From Actinomadura barringtoniae (GTDB lineage Bacteria; Actinomycetota; Actinomycetes; Streptosporangiales; Streptosporangiaceae), in the NCBI RefSeq assembly GCF_017573505.1, contig NZ_JAGEOJ010000033.1, positions 1 through 64,000 of the forward strand: a DNA stretch of 64,000 nt. The letters are read 5' to 3'. Below are positions 32,701 to 39,674 of the stretch, piece after piece. Positions within the stretch are counted from its first letter, which is position 1. The number at the start of each line of letters is the position of its first letter. The translations under genes and the position numbers were made by a program. The notes under the pieces were generated by a model. It was not told the origin of the DNA. It worked only from the letters and a program-made list of their open reading frames with translations, and searched no databases.

Positions 32701-35700
32701 CCGGCCGTCGTGGTCTTGTCCGCCTTGCCCCTGACCGGCAACGGAAAGCTCGACCGGGCCGCGCTGCCCGCGCCGGGCACCGGCTCAGTGGGCCGGGCGC
32801 CGCAGACTCCACGCGAGGAAGTCATCGCCGATGCATTCGCCGCCACCCTAGGGTTGGAACAGGTCGGCGCCGACGACGACTTCTTCGCACTCGGCGGCCA
32901 CTCACTGCGGGCGGTGGCGCTGGTCGAGCGTCTGCGTCGACAGGGGATAGCCATCTCGGTGCGGGCTCTGTTCGAGACGCCCACGGTGGCCGGGCTGGCC
33001 GCCGCGATAACGAAGCCGGTCCGTGCCGTGCCGCGCAGCCGGATACCGGTCGGCACACGGGAGCTGACGCCCGAAATGGTGCCGCTCGCCGACCTCTCAC
33101 CGTCGGAGTTGGCCCAGGTGGCGGACTCGGTGGACGGAGGTGCGGCGAACGTGGCCGACATCTACCCTCTCGCCCCGCTGCAGGACGGAATCTTGTTCCA
33201 CCACCTGCTGGCTGACAGTGGGCCGGACGCCTACCTCTCGCCCGCCGTCCTCGAGGTCGACTCGCGGTCGCGGCTCGACGCCATCGTCTCCGCGCTCCGG
33301 ACGGTGATCGAGCGTCACGACGTCTGCCGGACCGCGATCGTCTGGGACGGGGTGCCACGACCGGTTCAGGTGGTGTGGCGGCAGGTGGCCCTCGTTCCGG
33401 TCGAGGTCACGCTCACCGACCGAGACGGGAAGAGCCCGATCGACCCCGTCGAGGCGCTCCTGGCGGCCGCTCCGCCCGGGCTCGACGTGACCCGCGCGCC
33501 TCTCATGGACTTGCACGTGGCCGAGGTCGGTGACCGATGGCTGGTCCTGCTGCGACTGCACCATCTGGCCGCCGATCACACCGGCAAGGAGGTCCTGCTT
33601 GAGGAGGTCCGAGAAATCCTGGCGGGCCGGGCGGCAGGCCTGCCCGCGCCCGTCCCGTTCCGCGAGTTCGTCGCCGCGACCGCGACCGATCCGGATCGGG
33701 AGGGCCGGCACGAGCTCTTCTTCAGCGACCTGATCGGGGACGTCGAAGAACCGACCACGCCATACGGTCTCACCGACGCACGCGGTGATGGGCACGCGGC
33801 CGAGCGGGGCCACCGCCGAGTTGACGACGAGACCGGGGCCGCCATCCGCGCGACCGCGCGCCGCTGTCGTACCAGTCCGGCCGTCCTCTGGCACCTGGCC
33901 TGGGCCCGGGTGCTCGCCACTTTGAGCGGTCGCCAGGACGTCGTGTTCGGCACCGTCCTCGCCGGTCGGCTGGATGCCGGAAGCGGCGCCGATCGGTCGC
34001 CCGGGCTGTTCATGAACACGCTCCCGGCGCGGGTGAACGTCGGTGACGGTGTCAGTACCGCGCTGGGAACGACCCGGACTCAGTTGGCCGGCCTGCTGGA
34101 ACACGAGCAGGCTTCGCTGGTGTTGGCACAGCGAGCCAGTGCTGTGCCCGCCGGGAGTCCGCTGTTCACGTCACTGCTGAACTATCGGCATATGGACGGT
34201 GGGTCCTCTCCGGGGCCCGAGGGCCAGGCTCAGGGTCTAGAAGGCATCCGTACGATTTACACCCGCAGCCGGAACAACTACCCACTGACCGTCTCGGTGG
34301 ACGACGTCGACGAGGGATCGTTCGAGGTGATCGTTGACGCTGTCGCGCCAGCGGTTCCGGGCGAGGTCGCTGACATGGTGGTGCGAGCCGCCTCGGGATT
34401 GGTGGCAGCGCTCGCAGAGACACTGGACGGCGGACCGGACACTCGCCTAACGGACGTCGAGGTCATGGAACCGGCTTGGCAGCAGCGCCTCCTGCGGCTG
34501 GGGCACCCGGGCACTTCAGACCTACCGATATCCGGGCACACGATCCTCGAACTCTTCGCCTGCCAGGTCGCCGCCACCCCAGAGGCCCTGGCAGCTCGCT
34601 TCGAGGACCAGGGGTGGTCTTATGCCGAGCTGGACGGCCGGTCGAATCGGCTGGCCCGGCATATGATCAGCCGTGGAATCGGTCCTGGCGACATCGTCGG
34701 GGTGGTCATGGATCGCGGGCCCGATCTGCTGGCCGTCCTCCTTGGAGTGCTGAAGACGGGGGCGGCCTACCTGCCGGTCGACCCCGGGTACCCGCTGGAG
34801 CGCATCCGGTTCATGCTCGACGACTGCCAGGTGCGGCTCGTCCTGCTCGACGCCGCGATCGCCGATCTCCTCGCCTCTCCCGGCCCCGATGGGCAGAGCA
34901 TCCCCGATGACGTCGAGCTGCTAGTGGTCGACGATTCTCGCATCTCCGAAATCCTCGACCGCCTGCCGGAGGGCCAGCTGATGCCCTCGGAGCGGATGGG
35001 GCCCGTCTCGCCTTTGAGCCCGGCCTACGTCATCTATACCTCCGGCTCGACCGGGCGGCCGAAGGGGGTTCTCGTTCCGCACGCCGGTGTGGTCAACCAC
35101 CTGGCATGGTTCCAGTCCTGGTGCCCGTTGACCGCCGCGGATCGGGTCCTCTGGAAGGCGCCCTTCGTTTTCGACGTCTCGATCCTCGAGATGTTCTCGC
35201 CATTGGTCAACGGGGCTGCCGTGGTCATCGCTCGGCCCGGTGGGCAGCGCGACCCGGGCTATATCGCGAATCTCGCCTGCAGGGAGTGGATCAGCGTCCT
35301 GCATTTCGTCCCCGGAATGCTGGCGGCCTTTCTCGACGAGCCCGCCGCAGCCCGATGCGCCGGGTTGCGGGCCGTGTTCTCCGGCGGAGAGGCTCTGCCC
35401 GAGACGGTGGTGGAGCGCTTCGCAGAGGTGTTCGACGATCGGGTCGCCCTGACGAACCTCTACGGACCGACCGAGACCACGGTGGACGCGACCGCCTGGC
35501 GGTGCCTGGTTCGGACGCAGCGACGGGAGGAAGGCATCCCGATCGGCCGACCGGTGGCCAACACCCGTACGTACGTGCTGGACGAGACGCTCTCACCGGT
35601 CCCGGCGGGAGTGGTCGGCGACCTCTACGTGGCCGGGGAGCAGTTGGCCCATGGTTACGTGAAACGGCCGAGCTTGACCGCGGAGCGATTCGTCGGCTGC

Positions 35701-37104
35701 CCGTGGATCCCCGGACAGCGAATGTACCGAACGGGGGACCGGGTGAGCTGGAGCCCCGATGGGCAACTGCTGTTCGCAGGGCGGGCCGACGACCAGGTGA
35801 AACTACGGGGGTTCCGTATCGAGCCGGGTGAGGTACAGGCCGCCCTGGTGGCGCACCCGGACGTCGCCCAGGCAGCAGTGATGATCCGTGAGGATCTCCC
35901 TAAGGACCCGCGGTTGGTCGCCTACGTCGTCCCGGCTGCTGGTTTCGGCGCAGACGAGGAACTCGAGGCACGCGTGCTCGAGTTCGCGACCGATCGATTG
36001 CCGGCCCAGTTCGTGCCGACGGCGATCGTACGGCTTGCCGAGCTGCCGACCTTCGTCAGTGGCAAGCTCGATCGCGGCGCCTTGCCCGCGCCGCAGTACG
36101 CGTCCACCGCTCGGGCGAGTCGCGGCCCGGCATCCGATCTGGAGCGACTGATCTGTGAGGAGTTCGCCGGCGTTCTGGGCCTTGACGATGTCGGGGTGGA
36201 CGACAACTTCTTCGCTCTCGGTGGCCATTCCCTGCTGGCCGTCAGGCTGATGGCCCGCCTGCGCGAGCGCGGGCTCAGTCTTCCCTTGAACACCCTGCTC
36301 GTGGCACCGACCGTCGCCGGCCTCATGCGCAGGCTGGATCTCTCGGCCGCCGGCGGGGCCCTCGAGGAAGTCCTCACCATCCGGGACACGGGCTCGCAGC
36401 CGCCGGTGTTCTGTATCCACCCGGCCGGTGGCCTGAGCTGGTGCTACCTGCCGCTGGCGCGGTTGGCCGACCCCGAGATCCCGCTCTACGGCCTCCAGGC
36501 ACAGGGCATTGTCCAGGATTCGCCTCTGCCCAAGTCGGTTCGGGAAATGGCCGTCGACTACATCCAGCGCATCAGGGCCATTCAGCCTCAGGGCCCCTAC
36601 CGGCTGCTCGGATGGTCCTTCGGCGGGATCCCGGCTCACGAGATGGCCGTCCAGCTTGAGGCCGCAGGCGAACAGGTCGAGTTGGTCGTGCTGGACACGT
36701 ATCCGGCCGCCTCCCGGCCAGTGCTCCTGGGCGCAAACGGCTCTCCCGTCGAGGACGAGCCCGATCCCGACGACGTTGTCGAGCTGGCCGAGCGCATGCG
36801 CGAGGAAGTCAACGAATCACTGAACGGACTGTCCGATGCCGAGATGCTTCGCCTCGCGGAGATCTTCCAGAACAACGCGGTCCTCGCCCGCAGGCACCGG
36901 CCGGGCCGACTCGGCGCGGGGATGTTGCTCCTGGTCGCCGACAGAACTCGCGACGACGGCGAGGCCACAACCGCACGATGGGCGGCCTACGTCAGCGGAG
37001 CCGTCACCGAGGTACGCCTGCCCTGCGTCCATTCGGAGATGCTCAGACCGGAGATGGTGGAGCAGACTTGGTCGGCCATCGCGTCATGGCTGCTCACGAT
37101 GTGA
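26614..37104 (+). CDS. Terminal three-module non-ribosomal peptide synthetase with thioesterase (C-A-T | C-A-T | E/C-A-T-TE)
   Basis: 3496 residues. The GTG start at 26614 overlaps the previous TGA, follows a GGAAGGAGGA ribosome-binding site at 26601-26610, and opens on condensation motif C1. Order: C-A(DLTKVGHIGK, Asp)-T; C-A(DLTKVGHIGK, Asp)-T; dual E/C (HHLAADHTG)-A(DVLHFGLVDK)-T; thioesterase. Both Asp signatures equal the classical Asp code, and these A domains replace the usual FDxS block by TDLGNT. The TE (about 36390-37101) has GWSFGG with Ser near residue 3335, followed by VVLDTY and a CVHSEML block supplying the probable catalytic Asp and His. It should release the finished peptide by hydrolysis or macrocyclisation; the sequence does not say which. 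The E/C domain predicts D-Asp at the second Asp. A two-tier hairpin follows the stop. Confidence 0.97.
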   Translation: MIPLSHAQRRLWFIHQLEGPSPTYNMTDTFQLSTDVDLGALDLAFRDVIGRHEVLRTCFPDVDGEPYQQILKVEEICWQLTADTVAETDLTRAVEDAGHVGFDLAQDIPIRANLLRTAGRSVLVVTVHHIAGDGWSMRSLSRDLISAYRSRVRGEAPEWPPLPVRYTDYALWQQEVLGSEEDPDSRVSSQLTYWRRTLDGLPEELDLPADRPRPPVAGHQGHVAALEIDGSGHAALADLARSADATVFMVVLAALAILLSRSGAGTDVPIGTVAAGRDDEQLDDLVGFFVNTLVLRVDLSGNPTFTELLGRVRDIALDGFAHQDVPFERLVEELAPSRSLARHPLFQVMLAMQTRVPASGDGDEAGLPSVRPSAKFDLEVTAGEVFDDSGHPAGIVGSFIAAADRFEAASVKRLVDRLQRVLAAVAVDAGVRVGSIDLLEPGERTRLLLGWNDTAAPSPEGDVLERFEACAREAPDAAAVADADRQMTYADLDARATALAARLQARGIGPESVVGLVLPRGIDLVTAVLAVWKAGGAYLPLDPEQPAERLAFQLGDAGAALVLAHRTTAGQVSGAVSVMLLDDPADDATSPTFTPSGREPQSLAYVIYTSGSTGTPKGVGVVHGALANYVASVPGRLGMGARGARYALLQGPQTDLGNTVLFTALATGGCLDIVGEDEATDADALARRFADRETDHLKAVPSHLVALSAAAGFNAFGVRRSLVLGGESAPAEWLEQVVTEAEARGVDVFNHYGPTEATIGVITTCLTESPGTPERRHGPRASRPIGTPIANTRVYVVDEFLAPVPVGAVGELFVSGLGLARGYVGRPSVTAERFVACPWEPGERMYRTGDRVRWTSEGRLVFVGRTDQQVKIRGFRVEPGEIEAVLGTHPRVRQAVVVTRADEPGDTYLAAYVVPGDSVPEDPDLAGSVRTFLAERVPAHLVPAHIVELPALPLTANGKIDRRALPVPERTSARSALVGPVDPRQEILAQLFAGILGRPSVAMDDDFFAVGGHSLLATRLVSRIRSALGVELSLRTLFENPTVAGLAARLAGLDDGPRLRPPIRAMARPDRIPLSFGQQRLWFLAQMEGFGVAYNSPVVVRLDGVVDLEALGAALADVLGRHEVLRTTFPAIDGEPFQRILDPDEVTDVLQVVHLEDADLQAAVIAASGHAFDLSAEIPLRAWAFVTAPDTCVLVVVVHHIAGDGWSWAPLAADLSAAYEARRRGAAPDWPALPVQYADYAIWQRNLLGDERDPHSLHAQQIDYWRRTLADTPRELALPADRSRPAHPSYRGHTVEIDLPADVHAELAALARSQGVTTFMVVQAALALTLFRLGAGPDIPIGTAVAGRNDEALEPLVGFFVNSLVLRTDVDGDPTFAELLARVRNVGLSAFANQDVPFERLVEELAPARSLARHPLYQVMLTMRAAVPVALDLPEIRHSGADLVIEEAVGSAAKFDLLFMLGERSGPGGPNGISGTLTAAADLFDEATAIDLAHCFQHVLSTVVADPGIRAADVNVLDTDQRRLVLHEWNATAGPPASVLPIQRFDAVAAEHPDAVAVVAGSQTVTYGQLRTRANRLAHHLRSLGVGPDSVVALCLPRGVDTVVGILSVWKAGGGYLPLDTSQPVYRIARQLADARATLVLGTLEVLDDLPAGRMRTVALDDPETERLITASPDTTPAAEPDPATLAYMIYTSGSTGTPKGVAVTHEAVANYVGSVPGRLGIAGSRGERYGLLQAQVTDLGNTMLFASLASGGELHILDDDAVTDPSAVADYLAAHGIDHLKVVPSHLAALTAAVGIGPLLPRRTLVLGGEAAPAAWIRELVMTAASQGVTVHNHYGPTETTIGVTTGRFDTAGPDAVTDATSPVPIGTPIANTRAYVLDERLAPVPPGVVGDLYVAGTGLARGYVGRPSATAERFLACPWAPGERMYRTGDRARWTRSGNLVHSGRADDQVKVRGFRVEPGEIAGTVIAHPEVDRAVVVVHLDPVAGPRLVAYVVPAESSRAQEGATGDDFTARLISFLVGRLPEHMIPAVVVLSALPLTGNGKLDRAALPAPGTGSVGRAPQTPREEVIADAFAATLGLEQVGADDDFFALGGHSLRAVALVERLRRQGIAISVRALFETPTVAGLAAAITKPVRAVPRSRIPVGTRELTPEMVPLADLSPSELAQVADSVDGGAANVADIYPLAPLQDGILFHHLLADSGPDAYLSPAVLEVDSRSRLDAIVSALRTVIERHDVCRTAIVWDGVPRPVQVVWRQVALVPVEVTLTDRDGKSPIDPVEALLAAAPPGLDVTRAPLMDLHVAEVGDRWLVLLRLHHLAADHTGKEVLLEEVREILAGRAAGLPAPVPFREFVAATATDPDREGRHELFFSDLIGDVEEPTTPYGLTDARGDGHAAERGHRRVDDETGAAIRATARRCRTSPAVLWHLAWARVLATLSGRQDVVFGTVLAGRLDAGSGADRSPGLFMNTLPARVNVGDGVSTALGTTRTQLAGLLEHEQASLVLAQRASAVPAGSPLFTSLLNYRHMDGGSSPGPEGQAQGLEGIRTIYTRSRNNYPLTVSVDDVDEGSFEVIVDAVAPAVPGEVADMVVRAASGLVAALAETLDGGPDTRLTDVEVMEPAWQQRLLRLGHPGTSDLPISGHTILELFACQVAATPEALAARFEDQGWSYAELDGRSNRLARHMISRGIGPGDIVGVVMDRGPDLLAVLLGVLKTGAAYLPVDPGYPLERIRFMLDDCQVRLVLLDAAIADLLASPGPDGQSIPDDVELLVVDDSRISEILDRLPEGQLMPSERMGPVSPLSPAYVIYTSGSTGRPKGVLVPHAGVVNHLAWFQSWCPLTAADRVLWKAPFVFDVSILEMFSPLVNGAAVVIARPGGQRDPGYIANLACREWISVLHFVPGMLAAFLDEPAAARCAGLRAVFSGGEALPETVVERFAEVFDDRVALTNLYGPTETTVDATAWRCLVRTQRREEGIPIGRPVANTRTYVLDETLSPVPAGVVGDLYVAGEQLAHGYVKRPSLTAERFVGCPWIPGQRMYRTGDRVSWSPDGQLLFAGRADDQVKLRGFRIEPGEVQAALVAHPDVAQAAVMIREDLPKDPRLVAYVVPAAGFGADEELEARVLEFATDRLPAQFVPTAIVRLAELPTFVSGKLDRGALPAPQYASTARASRGPASDLERLICEEFAGVLGLDDVGVDDNFFALGGHSLLAVRLMARLRERGLSLPLNTLLVAPTVAGLMRRLDLSAAGGALEEVLTIRDTGSQPPVFCIHPAGGLSWCYLPLARLADPEIPLYGLQAQGIVQDSPLPKSVREMAVDYIQRIRAIQPQGPYRLLGWSFGGIPAHEMAVQLEAAGEQVELVVLDTYPAASRPVLLGANGSPVEDEPDPDDVVELAERMREEVNESLNGLSDAEMLRLAEIFQNNAVLARRHRPGRLGAGMLLLVADRTRDDGEATTARWAAYVSGAVTEVRLPCVHSEMLRPEMVEQTWSAIASWLLTM
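29815..33010 (+). other. NRPS module 10: C - A(Asp) - T, D residue predicted
   Basis: C domain HHIAGDGWS. Pocket again DLTKVGHIGK (Asp). T domain reads GGHSLRAV with the short tail (RQGIAISVRALFE) seen before dual E/C domains; the next domain is E/C, so D-Asp is predicted. Confidence 0.85.
33030..37101 (+). other. NRPS module 11: dual E/C - A(type Y) - T - TE
   Basis: Dual E/C-type domain (IYPLAPLQDGILFHHLL, HHLAADHTG). A signature DVLHFGLVDK from FDVSILE, LHFVPG, VFSGGE and NLYGPTETTVD. The final T domain is followed by an alpha/beta-hydrolase thioesterase with GWSFGG. Confidence 0.78.
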
Positions 37105-37108
37105 AACA

Positions 37109-37156
37109 CCGGCAACCACCGGACCGGCAGAGTCCTGACCGGTCCCCAATTGCCGG
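37109..37156 (+). terminator. Two-tier hairpin after the NRPS operon
   Basis: Outer arms CCGGCAA (37109-37115) and TTGCCGG (37150-37156) enclose inner arms GGACCGG (37121-37127) and CCGGTCC (37139-37145), starting 4 nt after the thioesterase stop. There is no T-run, as is common for actinomycete terminators. Confidence 0.6.
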
Positions 37157-37462
37157 ATACGGCGCCGTAACTCGGCCAGTTCCTTCTTCTCGACGCTTGA
37201 CAGCTGGCCGGGGGTGGTGCTGACGAGCCCCCGTGGAGCACCCAGGCGTCGGGGTGGGTGCGCCGTCAGGGCCCCGAACCTCGACGCCAGGGCCGCTATA
37301 CGTGGTGTACCGCTCAGCGTTGATGAGGACACACTGGTCGAGGGCATCAACGACCCGGCCCGCACCGACTGGTTCATCCGATCCGCCTTCCCGTTGATCC
37401 TGGGTGAGCCAGGCGGCAACTCCGCCACAAGGCCTGGGCGATCTACATACCCCGGCGATGTT

Positions 37463-37730
37463 CTAGAGGGTGGCGGCCCGGTAAAGGGCAGCCGGGACGT
37501 CGGGTGGGACGTGCAGGCGACAGCTACTGGCTCCGTTGAGGACTCCGCCGTCGGCATCCCTGATGGTGACGTGGAATTAGGCCCGGGCTCGATGCACAGG
37601 CAGACCATCGTGGGTGAGGATGTGTAGGCCCAGGTGAAGAGCCGGCGCGGGCGTGAAGGTCGAGGTAGCTGGCGGTGCGGAACGTGTCGTCGACGCCGCC
37701 AAAGCATGCTCGCCCTGTCCGATGCCGCCG
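37463..37730 (-). pseudogene. Decayed DUF1254/DUF1214-like gene fragment
   Basis: On the - strand, 37576 to 37463 reads FHVTIRDADGGVLNGASS followed by RLHVPPDVPAALYRAATL and a stop, resembling the (Y)xVTxRDADGxxLDGxxxYRLHVPPxVP core of DUF1214. A stop codon (37577-37579) sits immediately upstream. A further piece in another frame (FTWAYTSSPTMV, about 37620-37650) resembles the region that precedes this core in the family. Stops and frame changes mark it as a remnant. The rest of 37157-37888 holds no gene I can support. Confidence 0.45.
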
Positions 37731-37815
37731 CGATGACCGCCGAGCCCGGCAACCATCAGCAAAGAGCCACCACCCACAACGCTCTGAACCCAGTGTCTCG
37801 CTTTGTCAGCAACTC

Positions 37816-37846
37816 GGTTGACATCCCGCCCGCCCGGCTCCATCCT
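37816..37846 (+). promoter_or_regulatory. Promoter-like element upstream of the metallopeptidase gene
   Basis: TTGACA at 37818-37823 lies inside GGTTGACATCCC, a 12-mer that recurs exactly upstream of the acyltransferase-like gene (41458-41469). The hexamer 17 nt downstream (CATCCT) is a weak -10, so this may be a regulator site more than a strong promoter. Confidence 0.4.
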
Positions 37847-37888
37847 GGGCCCTTGATCGACTACTGTTTCGCGCCCCGGGGAGGCTGT

Positions 37889-38422
37889 ATGGGTAGCCGG
37901 AAAATGTCGATCGAGAAGGTCATCGCTGAAATGGAGGCTGACGGAATCTTTCCGGATCCCTTCGATGCGGATATTTTCATAAACAGGTTGGGGCGACGGA
38001 GAGACCGCGCCATATCTCTGCAAGAGGTGCACGGGCGTCAGAAGGTTCCCTGTGGGCTCTGGATAAGTGCACGCTCGTGCGACTACATCTTTCATGCCAG
38101 GACTTCATCGGCTCGGCATCGGGCCAACATCATTCTGCATGAGGTCGGGCACATGCTGCTCGATCACCGGGGCCGCTCGGGGCTGGGCCCGGACGCGGGG
38201 GCGATTCTCCAGGCGCTTGTGCCGCATCTGGATCCAAGAATGATCGAAATGGTCCTTGGCAGGAGCGCATACAGCGCGGCAGAGGAGCGTGACGCGGAGG
38301 TCTTTGCCACCTTGACCCTTGCCGGTCGGCCGCTGAGCCGGCATCAGACCCGTGATCGTGACATTCCGCCGGAGACGGTGGCCGTCATCCGTCGCGTCGA
38401 GGATGCCTGGGGCCGGGCCTAA
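37889..38422 (+). CDS. ImmA/IrrE-type (DUF955) metallopeptidase
   Basis: 177 residues from the ATG at 37889, which follows a GGGGAGG ribosome-binding site; the frame stays open upstream but without family similarity. HEVGH (residues 84-88) is the zinc-binding gluzincin-type motif, and EERDAEVFATLTL downstream fits the third-ligand helix of ImmA/IrrE proteins. Members of this family cleave or destabilise XRE-type repressors in response to a signal (ImmA/ImmR of ICEBs1, IrrE/DdrO of Deinococcus). An XRE regulator is encoded three genes downstream (40919-41392), a natural target candidate, though that link is inference. The stop lies 11 nt before the next start, so it is co-transcribed with the seven-helix protein. 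Codon use is less GC-biased than in the NRPS genes. Confidence 0.85.
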   Translation: MGSRKMSIEKVIAEMEADGIFPDPFDADIFINRLGRRRDRAISLQEVHGRQKVPCGLWISARSCDYIFHARTSSARHRANIILHEVGHMLLDHRGRSGLGPDAGAILQALVPHLDPRMIEMVLGRSAYSAAEERDAEVFATLTLAGRPLSRHQTRDRDIPPETVAVIRRVEDAWGRA

Positions 38423-38433
38423 AGGATTCCTCA

Positions 38434-39600
38434 ATGGTCGACAATCTACCTTACCTTTTCATCGCCCTCCTCGCGTTCACCGCATTCGTCCGCAAAGTAT
38501 CGCAACTTTGGCGCCCCGGCCGCCCGGAGGCGCTGCCTGCCCTATGTGCGGCGCTGGGTGCTCTTACGTTAGCCACACTTCTCTTTGCTCCGTCCATTCG
38601 TGAGTTCATCGATCGCACATCGCAGCTTCCCGGATTCGCGCGGTGGGCGGCCAACAGCTTCGGGATCATGACGTCCTGCGCCCTGCAGATCATGACGATG
38701 CGATTCATCCACGGAGCGAAGCCCGGCGTCAGGTCGCGCCAGGTGGTTGCGGTCGTCACGGTAGTGGCCATGGGACTGCTGTTGCTTCCGCAGCGGCTTC
38801 CCGATGGTCCCGAGTTCGTGACCGAATATGCAACGAATCCAGCAGTCGCCGTTTATTTCATGCTCACGACGGCCTATGTTCTCGTTGTCGCGAGCGACCT
38901 TGCGCAGTTGACGTTCCGGTACAGCCGCCACACGAGGATGCGCTACCTGCGACTCGGCATGCAGTTGGTGGGATGGGGCGCCATCCTCGCCATCGCTTAT
39001 GCGGCGTACCGAGAGGCGACTGTGATCGCTGGCCTGATGGGGGAGGACCTGCCCGGCGACGAACAGGTCATCACCCAAGTGCTGGCCGTGCCGGGCGGCG
39101 TACTCACCGTCCTGGGCGCTTCCCTCGCGACCTGGGGGCCGGGAATGCTGGCCCCCTTCCAGAGAATGCGCCAGCGTAGAGCTGTCCGGCGCCTGCGCCC
39201 CATGTGGCAAGCGTTGACCGAGGTCGTTCCCGACGTGGTATTGGATACGACCGGCGAATTCTCCAAGGATCCTGCCGCACAGCTTCATCGGTATCTGGTT
39301 GAAATAAATGACGCTTTGCTGATCCTGGCGCCTTACCGGCTGCGGGACAACGATAGTCGACCGGCAGCAAGCCGGGGAGAGGCAGAGCGAATCACCGCTG
39401 CCCAAGAGGCCCGGCTTCTCCTGGGCGCGATCCAGCGTTACCGCGCCGGGGACATTCCGGCCAATGATGAAACCGGGACCGGTGGCCCTGTTCGTTCGAC
39501 AGACGAGGAGGTCCAATGGTTCGGCCTTGTTGCGGATGAGTTGACTGCTCGACGGCGCCGCGGTCAGCCGACGGGTCCCGCCGCGATTTCCCGCCCTTGA
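38434..39600 (+). CDS. Seven-helix membrane protein, MAB_1171c/DUF6545-like
   Basis: 388 residues, ATG preceded by AAAGGA. Hydrophobic segments lie near residues 3-22, 33-53, 68-90, 103-120, 138-160, 175-198 and 210-232, followed by a soluble tail of about 150 residues (from RMRQRRAVRRLRPMW). This seven-helix plus C-terminal soluble layout matches actinobacterial proteins annotated as MAB_1171c family putative transporter; the function of the family is not established. The layout would suit a receptor as well as a transporter. It contains the rare leucine codon TTA at 38569-38571, a possible bldA-type translational control point. It is coupled to the metallopeptidase gene upstream, and the P450 gene starts 74 nt downstream. 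Confidence 0.7.
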   Translation: MVDNLPYLFIALLAFTAFVRKVSQLWRPGRPEALPALCAALGALTLATLLFAPSIREFIDRTSQLPGFARWAANSFGIMTSCALQIMTMRFIHGAKPGVRSRQVVAVVTVVAMGLLLLPQRLPDGPEFVTEYATNPAVAVYFMLTTAYVLVVASDLAQLTFRYSRHTRMRYLRLGMQLVGWGAILAIAYAAYREATVIAGLMGEDLPGDEQVITQVLAVPGGVLTVLGASLATWGPGMLAPFQRMRQRRAVRRLRPMWQALTEVVPDVVLDTTGEFSKDPAAQLHRYLVEINDALLILAPYRLRDNDSRPAASRGEAERITAAQEARLLLGAIQRYRAGDIPANDETGTGGPVRSTDEEVQWFGLVADELTARRRRGQPTGPAAISRP

Positions 39601-39674
39601 CAGCCAAGCAAGCGATAGGGCACGTTTGTGAGCTGTTGCCGTAAGCGCGGACCATTGGGGAGCAGGGACTGACG

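Noticed and set aside
26614..36345. Calcium-binding DXDG lipopeptide motif
   Set aside because: The order reads Asp-Asp-Y, not Asp-X-Asp-Gly, and no Gly code is seen, so a daptomycin-type assignment is not supported.
37084..37260. Possible IS3-type transposase coil (SSVEKKELAELRRRIRQLG) on -
   Set aside because: Only one short helical stretch; no catalytic DDE block, inverted repeats or target duplication nearby.
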